From positions 1 to 12,217 of the forward strand of contig JAKCBU010000016.1 in the NCBI GenBank assembly GCA_021839095.1: a stretch of 12,217 bases of DNA. The letters run 5' to 3'. Each line of letters begins with the position of its first letter. The first letter of the stretch is position 1. Of the stretch, positions 1 through 5,483 are shown one piece after another. The notes beneath the pieces are model-generated. The model had not been told where the DNA came from, did not search any database, and saw only the letters and a list, made by a program, of their open reading frames with translations. Source of the stretch: Pseudomonadota bacterium. GTDB taxonomy: Bacteria > Pseudomonadota > Gammaproteobacteria > Acidithiobacillales > Acidithiobacillaceae. Made by a program: the position numbers and the translations under genes.

Positions 1-1097
1 TCCTCCACCGCCCGACGGCCGGCATGGACCGCATAGGGCTTTGCCGCGCTGTCGCCCGCCGTTGATCCGGGGATGATTCGCCAATGATAGAGCACTGCGG
101 GGATGTGCCGGATCGCGCTCGCCGGCAAACCCTCGGTAAAACGCAGCACCAGATCCCAGTCCTGACTACCCTCCAGCCCCAGCCGGAAACCCCCGATGTC
201 CAGCAATCGCTGGCGCCGATAGACCCCGAGATGGCTGATATAATTCTGCCCGAGCAAAAGCTCGGGGTTCCAGTCGGGTTTGTGGTAGGGGTGGAACCGC
301 CGCCCATTTTGGTCAATTTTGTCTTCATCGCTGTACAGCAACTCAACATCCCGATTGGCACATATCTCCACCGCAATCCAATATAATGCCTGCTCTGCCA
401 ACTCATCATCCTGATCAAGCAGTGCCACATAATCGCCAGATGCAATATTCAAGGCAGAGTTGGAGGCTGCAGATATATGGCCATTATCATCGCGGAACAC
501 CGCTTTTATTCGCGAATCCCGCTCTGCATACTCCCTTATGATTTGTTCCACATGGGGCTGCGTGGACGCATCATCGGCAATGCACAACTCCCAATCATCG
601 TAAATTTGATTGCGAACGGACTCTATGGCTATACGTAAAAACTTCTCTGGAGCATTATAGACCGGCATCACGATGGAAATCTTCGGCCTGTTAGTCAGTT
701 TTGCGATATGATCAACAATGGTCTGACGCGATTTTCTTAATAGGTCCGCCTCCTGTTTTACCATCTGCGCATACTCGGCGATATGCTCTCTTTGTAAAAT
801 TCTTTTCGCAGGACCGCGGAGCATGTTTTTCAGCTTCTGCGGCAGCGGAACCCGATGATAGGCTCGTTGCGCCCACATGTATCTGGTTTTGCGCTTTTCA
901 CGATCAAAGCCAAGGCACACGCTGAATACATTCCCCGTGATCCGAACGCGTTTGATGGCCAGACGAAATGGTCTGGTGATTTTCCACGACCTTGACTGAT
1001 AAACCTCCTGCAATTCCCGCAAGAGCAGGCGGTTCTGCTCCTGAAGTTCAATGAGCAGCGCATGTAGATCTTCTGGCGGCGAAGGTTCCTGCGACAT
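1..1097 (-). CDS. GT2 glycosyltransferase, RfbC-like (3' end outside window)
   Basis: This is the N-terminal part (365 complete codons) of a glycosyltransferase that is still open at the left edge of the window. It probably transfers sugars to an O-antigen type glycan in the cytoplasm. The start is ATG at 1097, preceded on the minus strand by AGGAAG with a 6-nt spacer. Residues 11-35 form a short coiled coil. The GT2 fold starts near residue 139 with SIVMPVYN and IADDAS; the metal-binding DxD is D228-Q-D230. The blocks YSDEDKID (255-262) and QDWDLVLR (312-319) and the ending HWRIIPGSTA (338-347) match the GT2_RfbC_Mx-like subfamily. Myxococcus RfbC is a large protein with a second glycosyltransferase domain, so more is expected outside the window. 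It lies 162 bp downstream of the ATPase gene on the same strand. The stretch around 330-900 is visibly AT-richer than its neighbours, which hints at separate acquisition. Family assignment is firm; the sugar specificity is unknown. Confidence 0.88.
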   Translation of the reverse strand, partial: MSQEPSPPEDLHALLIELQEQNRLLLRELQEVYQSRSWKITRPFRLAIKRVRITGNVFSVCLGFDREKRKTRYMWAQRAYHRVPLPQKLKNMLRGPAKRILQREHIAEYAQMVKQEADLLRKSRQTIVDHIAKLTNRPKISIVMPVYNAPEKFLRIAIESVRNQIYDDWELCIADDASTQPHVEQIIREYAERDSRIKAVFRDDNGHISAASNSALNIASGDYVALLDQDDELAEQALYWIAVEICANRDVELLYSDEDKIDQNGRRFHPYHKPDWNPELLLGQNYISHLGVYRRQRLLDIGGFRLGLEGSQDWDLVLRFTEGLPASAIRHIPAVLYHWRIIPGSTAGDSAAKPYAVHAGRRAVE

Positions 1098-1259
1098 TAC
1101 TGGCTTCCTGCATGGATAAGGATCATGCGCTCCCTTCCTCAATTAATGTATTGTCATAGACCAAGGCGCACACAGAAACAATGTTTCGCATAGACTGACG
1201 GTCATCACGATCGGAGATCATGGCGTGACGTTTCATTCATATAATAAGCATGATGGGAA

Positions 1260-2015
1260 CTACCCTTCCTCATTTATAGATGGCTCGGTTGCGTCGGATG
1301 AATTCTTCTTCACGTTACCTGTCTCCACCAGGAGCCCATATTCCAGCCGCACAAATTTATCACAGAAACGCTGAACCTGCTGGGTACTGTGGGAAACGAG
1401 GATGAGGGTCATGCCCTGAGTGCGGAGTTCAGCGATCTTCGCGTGGCATTTATCCTGGAACGCCTGATCCCCTACGGCGAGGATCTCGTCGGCCAGGAGG
1501 ATGTCTGGGTCCAGATGGACGGCCACGGAGAACCCCAGGCGCATCTGCATGCCGGAGGAGTAGTTCTTGAGCGGGGTATCGATGAAGTGGGCCAGTTCCG
1601 AGAACTCGACGATGCCCTTGAGGCGCTTCTTGACGTCACAATTGCGGAAGCCGTAGAGGCTGGCGTTGAGGAAGATGTTTTCCATCCCTGTCAGCTCGGG
1701 ATTGAAGCCGACGCCCAGTTGAATCAAGGGCGCTATGCGGCCGTGAGTCACTACCCGACCCGCAGTAGGCTGGAGGATTCCGGCAATGATCTGTAGCAGG
1801 GTGCTCTTGCCGGAGCCATTGTGCCCCAATAGACCCAGCGCCTCTCCCTGCTCCACGGTGAAGCTCACATCATGGAGCGCCTGGAAGTGTTCCCTGCGTT
1901 CACGCTTGTCCTTATGAAACAGCGCCAGGAATCGCGTTTTGAGCCCCATTGCGCGATTATGGCGGAGGATGAACTCCTTGGAAACGTGTTCGACGATGAC
2001 CGCATGCTGGGCCAT
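1260..2015 (-). CDS. wzt: Wzt-type polysaccharide/O-antigen ABC transporter ATP-binding protein
   Basis: This is the ATPase subunit that powers export of a lipid-linked polysaccharide across the inner membrane with the permease encoded just upstream. The protein has 251 residues. Walker A is GHNGSGKS (64-71), the ABC signature YSSGMQ is at 152-157, Walker B with its catalytic Glu is DILLADE (171-177), and the switch His is H209 in VSHS. The AVGD block after Walker B is typical of the Wzt/KpsT/TagH group. The protein ends about 40 residues after the H-loop. It therefore lacks the C-terminal carbohydrate-binding domain of E. coli O9a-type Wzt and should resemble the short exporters that do not need a capped glycan. 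The ATG lies 3 nt after the permease stop; its GAGGAA ribosome-binding site is inside the permease gene, so the two are translationally linked. Confidence 0.95.
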   Translation of the reverse strand: MAQHAVIVEHVSKEFILRHNRAMGLKTRFLALFHKDKRERREHFQALHDVSFTVEQGEALGLLGHNGSGKSTLLQIIAGILQPTAGRVVTHGRIAPLIQLGVGFNPELTGMENIFLNASLYGFRNCDVKKRLKGIVEFSELAHFIDTPLKNYSSGMQMRLGFSVAVHLDPDILLADEILAVGDQAFQDKCHAKIAELRTQGMTLILVSHSTQQVQRFCDKFVRLEYGLLVETGNVKKNSSDATEPSINEEG

Positions 2016-2018
2016 GTT

Positions 2019-2831
2019 TTAGAGTTCCTCCACTAGCATGCGGGCTTTGCGGCGGAAGATCGTCATGCCGACGGCAAGCGAAACCATCGTCCATACGCCT
2101 GCGGCGAGTACATTGCTCCATTGGGGCAGAACCCCTTGGTACAGCAGGGCGTGAAAGAGATCAAAAAATTGGGTCAGCGGATTCAGATCGATGACCGCCT
2201 TAAAAAGAGCGGAATGTATGGTGGTAGGATCGTAGACGACGGGCGTCAACCAAAATAGAAACATCATGGCAATTTCGACCATGTGCTTGAGATCCCGAAA
2301 CTCTACCTGAAGCACGGACATAGCCAGAACCAGACCCCAAATAAAGGCAATGTAGAGAAGCAGCGCGAAGGGGTATAAGAGCAGCCCCCAGTGGTAGACC
2401 CCGCCCAAGAAAGGATACAACGCCACCAATACGAAAATAGCTACTGCCCATAACACCAGATTGAATAGCAGGCTGGCCGTAGGAATCAGGATGCGCGGAA
2501 AGTAGATTTTTTGCAGGAGCCCCGCAGAGCCGGTCAGACTCTCGCAACTCTGGGTAACGGTCATGGCAAAGAGATTGTAGTGAAGGACACCAACAACCAG
2601 ATATAGCACATAGTTGTGTAGCGCAGTACGAAATACATGAGTAAAAACAATATCATACAGAGCTATGAGGGCGAGTGGGTTCCCCAGTGACCAGAGAAAG
2701 CCCAACGCGGCGCCCTGGTAACGGACCTTGAGATTCATGGTGACCAGGTTGCGTACCAAATCACGGTATTGCCAGTAACGGGCAATGCCGACGGCGGAGG
2801 CGCTGGACGGGGTGATAGTGCTGGTCTGCAT
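2019..2831 (-). CDS. wzm: Wzm-type polysaccharide/O-antigen ABC transporter permease
   Basis: This is the membrane subunit of an ABC-2 exporter that moves completed polysaccharide to the periplasmic face. From the ATG at 2831 it has 270 or 271 residues, the usual Wzm length. Six hydrophobic segments are visible. The amphipathic N-terminus YWQYRDLVRNLV is followed by LKVRYQGAALGFLWSLGNP, a hallmark of the Wzm/KpsM/TagG family, and the loop QVEFRDLKHMVEI sits before the fifth segment. An in-frame ATG at 2906 would add 25 Pro/Arg-rich residues, but it has no ribosome-binding site and leaves almost no space from the divergent gene. The 2831 start also lacks a Shine-Dalgarno sequence, but a -35/-10 pair ends 7 nt before it. 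The gene is followed at 3 nt by the ATPase gene. Function is firm; the exact start is uncertain. Confidence 0.93.
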   Translation of the reverse strand: MQTSTITPSSASAVGIARYWQYRDLVRNLVTMNLKVRYQGAALGFLWSLGNPLALIALYDIVFTHVFRTALHNYVLYLVVGVLHYNLFAMTVTQSCESLTGSAGLLQKIYFPRILIPTASLLFNLVLWAVAIFVLVALYPFLGGVYHWGLLLYPFALLLYIAFIWGLVLAMSVLQVEFRDLKHMVEIAMMFLFWLTPVVYDPTTIHSALFKAVIDLNPLTQFFDLFHALLYQGVLPQWSNVLAAGVWTMVSLAVGMTIFRRKARMLVEEL

Positions 2832-2867
2832 GGGCGGGATTGTGCGTCCTGAGGCAGGGCCGGTCAA
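2832..2867 (-). promoter_or_regulatory. Possible sigma70 promoter for wzm-wzt, giving a leaderless transcript
   Basis: On the minus strand, TTGACC (2867-2862) is followed after exactly 17 bp by CACAAT (2844-2839), which matches four of six positions of the -10 consensus. Seven bases later comes the ATG at 2831. This geometry would place the transcription start at or next to the A of the start codon, which fits the absence of a ribosome-binding site. It is a pattern match only. If translation really starts at 2906, this element lies inside the gene. Confidence 0.35.
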
Positions 2868-2942
2868 TAGTGGGGCGTTGCCGCGGTGGTGAGGTGGCTT
2901 GCGCATCTAAGGTGGTAGTTATCGGTGCGGGATGGTTATGCT

Positions 2943-2948
2943 TATAAT
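2943..2948 (+). promoter_or_regulatory. Perfect TATAAT -10 hexamer before the GT4 gene
   Basis: A consensus TATAAT lies 7 nt before the in-frame ATG at 2956. A TG dinucleotide two bases before the hexamer is one base off the extended -10 position. The -35 region (about 2919-2925) is weak, with only TT of TTGACA clearly matching. Earlier in-frame ATGs at 2932, 2938 and 2947 lie upstream of or within this hexamer, so a promoter here would exclude them. Confidence 0.3.
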
Positions 2949-2955
2949 GCAGGAT

Positions 2956-4140
2956 ATGGGGCATCGTATAGAGAGTAACATTCGGCACATCGCCATAGTG
3001 CATGATTGGCTGGTGGTGTACGCCGGTGCGGAGCGGGTGCTGGAGCAGATGCTCGCCTGTTATCCCGACGCGGATCTCTTCAGCCTGGTGGATTTCCTGC
3101 CCGCCGGTCAGCGCGCATTCATCCGCAACAAAGCGGTGACCACGTCTTTCATCCAGCGTCTGCCCAAAGCGCGAAAGAACTACCGGGCTTATCTGCCCCT
3201 CATGCCCCTCGCCGTGGAGCAGTTCGATCTCTCGGCGTATGACCTCGTGATCAGCAGCAGCCATGCGGTGGCCAAGGGGGTGCTGACCGGGCCGGACCAA
3301 CTGCATCTGTGCCTGTGCTACTCCCCCATACGCTATGCCTGGGACCTGCAGCATCAGTATCTGCGGGAGGCGGGACTGGAGCGGGGCATCAAGGGATGGA
3401 TGGCGAAACTGATGCTCCATTATGTTCGTCTATGGGATGTCCGCACCGCCAACGGCGTGGACGCCTTCATCGCCATTTCCTGCCATATCGCCCGGCGCAT
3501 CCGCAAGGTGTATGGGCGGGATTCCACCGTCATCTATCCGCCGGTGGATGTGGCGGATTTCCCCTTGCGCCCGGACAAGGAGGATTTTTACGTCACCGCC
3601 TCACGCATGGTGCCCTACAAAAAGATGGACCTGATCGTCGAGGCTTTCAGCGCCATGCCTGACAAGCGCTTGGTAGTGATCGGGGACGGGCCGGATTTCG
3701 CCAAGGTCCGGGCCAAGGCGGGACCGAACGTGCAATTGCTGGGTTTTGCAGGTCCTGATGTGCTACGTGATTACCTGCAACGGGCGCGCGCCTTCGTCTT
3801 CGCTGCGGAGGAGGACTTCGGCATCGCCCCCCTGGAGGCCCAGGCCTGCGGCACGCCCGTCATCGCCTTTGGCAAGGGCGGAGCGCTGGAGACCATCATT
3901 CCCCTGCCCGAGGCGGAGTGCGCAGCGTCATCCCCCGCGCCCACCGGCGTATTCTTTTACGAACAATCCGTTGCCGCCATCATCGCCGCCGTGGAGCGCT
4001 TCGAGGGAGCGGGTGCGGCCATCACCCCGGAAGCCTGCCGCGAAAACGCCCTGCGCTTCGCCCCGGAGCGCTTCCGTGGGGAGTTCACGGCCTTCGTGGA
4101 GGGGGAGTGGGCGGCGTTTCGGGGTGGTAAACAGGGCTGA
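2956..4140 (+). CDS. GT4 (group 1) glycosyltransferase, WbaZ/mannosyltransferase-like
   Basis: This is a cytoplasmic GT-B fold, retaining glycosyltransferase that adds a sugar from a nucleotide-sugar donor to a growing surface glycan. From the ATG at 2956 it has 394 residues. The N-terminal acceptor domain opens with IAIVHDWL and the glycine-containing loop GAERVLEQM. A conserved CYSPIRYAWD block is followed by the donor-binding half: SRMVPYKKMDLIVEAF (from residue 216) and the EX7E motif E286-FGIAPL-E294 followed by CGTPVIAFGKGGALE. No clear ribosome-binding site precedes any of the in-frame ATGs at 2932, 2938, 2947 and 2956. I chose 2956 because conserved sequence starts about ten residues later and a TATAAT hexamer ends 7 nt before it. 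It is transcribed away from wzm, and its product most likely works on the glycan exported by Wzm/Wzt. The donor sugar cannot be read from sequence; similarity to WbaZ-like enzymes suggests mannose. Confidence 0.9.
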   Translation: MGHRIESNIRHIAIVHDWLVVYAGAERVLEQMLACYPDADLFSLVDFLPAGQRAFIRNKAVTTSFIQRLPKARKNYRAYLPLMPLAVEQFDLSAYDLVISSSHAVAKGVLTGPDQLHLCLCYSPIRYAWDLQHQYLREAGLERGIKGWMAKLMLHYVRLWDVRTANGVDAFIAISCHIARRIRKVYGRDSTVIYPPVDVADFPLRPDKEDFYVTASRMVPYKKMDLIVEAFSAMPDKRLVVIGDGPDFAKVRAKAGPNVQLLGFAGPDVLRDYLQRARAFVFAAEEDFGIAPLEAQACGTPVIAFGKGGALETIIPLPEAECAASSPAPTGVFFYEQSVAAIIAAVERFEGAGAAITPEACRENALRFAPERFRGEFTAFVEGEWAAFRGGKQG

Positions 4141-4178
4141 TGTTCGACTTGATGGATTGCGTAAGGTTCGCTGGCGCC

Positions 4179-4208
4179 GTTGCGGTTGTGTCTGTTGCGG
4201 TTGTGTCT
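4179..4208. repeat. Perfect 15-bp tandem duplication upstream of tRNA-Lys
   Basis: The unit GTTGCGGTTGTGTCT occurs at 4179-4193 and again immediately at 4194-4208 with no mismatch. The last base of the second copy is the first base of the -35 hexamer of the tRNA promoter. The duplication therefore sits exactly in the upstream (UP-element) zone. It is not AT-rich, so a classical UP element is unlikely. It may be a recent replication-slippage product. Confidence 0.9.
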
Positions 4209-4236
4209 TGACCGGCCACTGCCTGCACCCGATAAT
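4208..4236 (+). promoter_or_regulatory. Sigma70-type promoter of tRNA-Lys
   Basis: TTGACC (4208-4213) and GATAAT (4231-4236) are separated by exactly 17 bp, each differing from consensus at one position. A transcript would begin near 4243, leaving a 5' leader of roughly 28 nt before the mature tRNA at 4271, as expected for RNase P processing. This is the best sigma70-type promoter I see in the window. Confidence 0.7.
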
Positions 4237-4270
4237 ACGCAGCCCTGTCGGGTATCTTGCAGGGTCTTTG

Positions 4271-4346
4271 GGGGATGTAGCTCAGTCGGTAGAGCAGCGG
4301 CCTTTTAAGCCGTGGGTCGCGGGTTCGAATCCCGCCGTCCCCACCA
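4271..4346 (+). tRNA. tRNA-Lys (anticodon UUU)
   Basis: This is a complete 76-nt cloverleaf with the 3' CCA encoded. The acceptor stem pairs GGGGATG with CGTCCCC (one T-G wobble). The D arm is GCTC/GAGC. The anticodon stem is GCGGC/GCCGT with loop CTTTTAA, giving anticodon TTT. A five-base variable loop follows, then the T arm GCGGG/CCCGC with loop TTCGAAT, and the discriminator base is A. It decodes AAA and AAG. The gene stands between the two polysaccharide regions. No second copy of its 3' end is visible in the window, so an integrated element ending here cannot be shown. Confidence 0.97.
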
Positions 4347-4443
4347 AATAAAACAGATAGTTACAAGAGCATCCAGACGGACCACGGCGCACAATATCAA
4401 TCTGGTCCCCATAAAGAACAGGAAGGTTCATGGATTTCGCGCA

Positions 4444-4463
4444 CGCTCAGATTCTCCTGAGCG
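4444..4463. repeat. 7-bp inverted repeat downstream of tRNA-Lys
   Basis: CGCTCAG (4444-4450) and CTGAGCG (4457-4463) form a perfect 7-bp stem with a 6-nt loop about 100 nt after the tRNA. No T-run follows, so it does not qualify as an intrinsic terminator. It could help end the tRNA transcript or be a remnant of an insertion-sequence end. Confidence 0.5.
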
Positions 4464-4550
4464 ACGGCTTGCAGTGGTCGTGGCGGCTAATGAATTTGAC
4501 CGTTACGCCAAAATCCATTCGCAGTATATCTCCAAAATCTGAGGGTTAGG

Positions 4551-4692
4551 GTCAATCGCAAACGGGTGCAGCGATGGATGCGCACCTTGGGTTTGGCGGG
4601 CATGGCCCCAGGGCCGCACACCAGCCGACCCCATCCGGAGCATAAGGTTTATCCCTATCAGTATGGACGGTCGTGGCCGCGCCTTGGATAAC
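4551..4692 (+). pseudogene. IS3-family OrfB transposase remnant with internal deletion
   Basis: Two conserved blocks of IS3-family OrfB (DDE integrase-type transposase) are fused. The first block, 4551-4658, reads VNRKRVQRWMR, then GLAGMAPGPHTSRPHPEHK and VYPY, the helix-turn-helix/pre-catalytic region. The second, 4657-4692 in another frame, reads ISMDGRGRALDN, which in intact enzymes lies just before the catalytic-Glu helix, well over 100 residues later. The intervening DDE core, including both catalytic Asp residues, is gone. The sequence after RALDN does not continue as a transposase. The start of the protein, the partner OrfA and terminal inverted repeats are not visible. This is a dead relic. 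The IS3 subgroup cannot be fixed from this fragment. Confidence 0.85.
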
Positions 4693-5009
4693 GACCTTTC
4701 GAGCCCGCAGCTCACCGGCGGAAGGATCGTTCTGGATGGCTGCCCTGCGCGCCATCCTCCTCGCCAAACCTCCTGTAGCTCGTGACCATCATATTTTACC
4801 CGATCAGACCACATCGGCGGAGTTATTCGAGGTGCCCTGCCAGAAGACGTAGCCGTTTTCCCCCAGGCTGTGCATAGAACTCTCAAGCAAATGTAATATA
4901 ACGGAATTTTTGAGCTTACCGAACAATATGGGCATTGCCATCTGTTGTGTTTTGCCGACACCCCTGGGGGGGCAGGACGGCATGGATTCTTTCCACATAT
5001 GGGAGGATC

Positions 5010-5072
5010 TGCATATGCAACCAATGGGAATTTCATGGTTTTTCCATGATTCATCGGCTTGGCATGATTCAT
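5010..5072. promoter_or_regulatory. Cluster of palindromes and direct repeats upstream of the sigma54-like promoter
   Basis: Three elements lie within 63 bp. TGCATATGCA (5010-5019) is a perfect 10-bp palindrome. TCATGG-TTTTT-CCATGA (5033-5049) is a 6-bp inverted repeat around a T5 centre. CATGATTCAT occurs twice (5045-5054 and 5063-5072), 18 bp apart start to start. The second copy overlaps the -24/-12 element. Such a layout suits binding of a dimeric regulator upstream of the operon, but no known operator consensus is recognised. Confidence 0.4.
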
Positions 5073-5075
5073 GCT
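5059..5075 (+). promoter_or_regulatory. Candidate sigma54 (-24/-12) promoter for the synthase/export operon
   Basis: TTGGCATGATTCATGCT has the invariant GG (5061-5062) and GC (5073-5074) with the required 12-bp offset. It agrees with the TTGGCACG-N4-TTGCW consensus at all but two non-N positions (C to T at 5065, T to A at 5071). A transcript would start near 5086, leaving a leader of about 130 nt before the first gene at 5214. No convincing sigma70 promoter was seen nearby. A TATAAC at 4897-4902 lacks a -35. Confidence 0.45.
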
Positions 5076-5213
5076 TAAAATCGCCTGGCCTGATGGTGCG
5101 GGCGACTAAGCGCCTAGAGTAGATCCCGACCGCCCGGCAGAGCCTGACGCCATGGTGCGAGAAGGGTCTTGCAGGCGACCGCCGCGATAGGCGCAGAGGA
5201 GATATCGATTCCC

Positions 5214-5432
5214 ATGGAAACCCGTATGACCTATTGGCGCTCGCTTTTGCGGTGCATACCCAACATGCGGTTGGTTCCAAGCCACACCAACGAGTTGCGC
5301 ACGGCGCTGCGGGATGCGTTGGACGAAATAGAGGACTTGCGCGGCCAAGTGGAGCGCGAGAGGCAACGCTATGCCCGACTGGAGGCCAACAGCCGGCCGC
5401 TATCCCCATTGAGATGGAGTGGCAGGTGTTGA
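5214..5432 (+). CDS. Small coiled-coil protein (72 aa), unknown function
   Basis: I do not recognise this protein. The ATG at 5214 follows AGAGGAG with a 12-nt spacer, which is long but usable; an upstream in-frame TTG at 5169 is a poorer choice. Residues 1-25 are mixed, with few charges and one Cys. Residues 26-57 form a highly charged heptad-like helix (LRTALRDALDEIEDLRGQVE and onward), clearly coiled-coil forming. The last 13 residues are basic and proline-containing. There is no signal peptide or membrane segment, so it should be cytoplasmic. It ends 51 bp before the co-polymerase gene on the same strand and lies downstream of the candidate sigma54 promoter, so it is probably the first gene of the operon. 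It might assemble with the synthase or the co-polymerase. It could also be a spurious frame; its codon use is compatible with coding but not decisive. Confidence 0.5.
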   Translation: METRMTYWRSLLRCIPNMRLVPSHTNELRTALRDALDEIEDLRGQVERERQRYARLEANSRPLSPLRWSGRC

Positions 5433-5483
5433 TGTGGCTTTGTTCCGCAGATGAATCATAGAAACCGATATGGAGAATTTCCG

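Larger units (their letters stand above)
4347..5213. other. Gene-poor stretch between tRNA-Lys and the export/synthase operon
   Basis: This 867-bp stretch has no complete gene I can support. It contains a 7-bp hairpin (4444-4463), an IS3-family transposase fragment (4551-4692), and a run of short palindromes and direct repeats (about 5010-5072). That run ends in a sigma54-like promoter element (5059-5075) followed by a leader of roughly 130 nt to the first gene of the operon. Open frames here, the longest on the minus strand, show no recognisable domain. Part of 4693-4900 may be further decayed insertion-sequence DNA that I cannot assign. Confidence 0.6.

Noticed and set aside
2761..3420. 219-codon minus-strand frame overlapping the GT4 gene and the wzm start
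   Set aside because: It is antisense to well-supported genes and rich in His, Pro and Arg, as shadow frames of GC-rich genes are.
4897..4902. TATAAC as a sigma70 -10 for the operon
   Set aside because: No acceptable -35 lies 15-19 bp upstream, and it is over 300 bp from the first gene.
4503..5072. 189-codon minus-strand frame containing a CPYC motif
   Set aside because: It lies antisense to the IS3 transposase relic and a single CPYC is not a zinc-binding domain.
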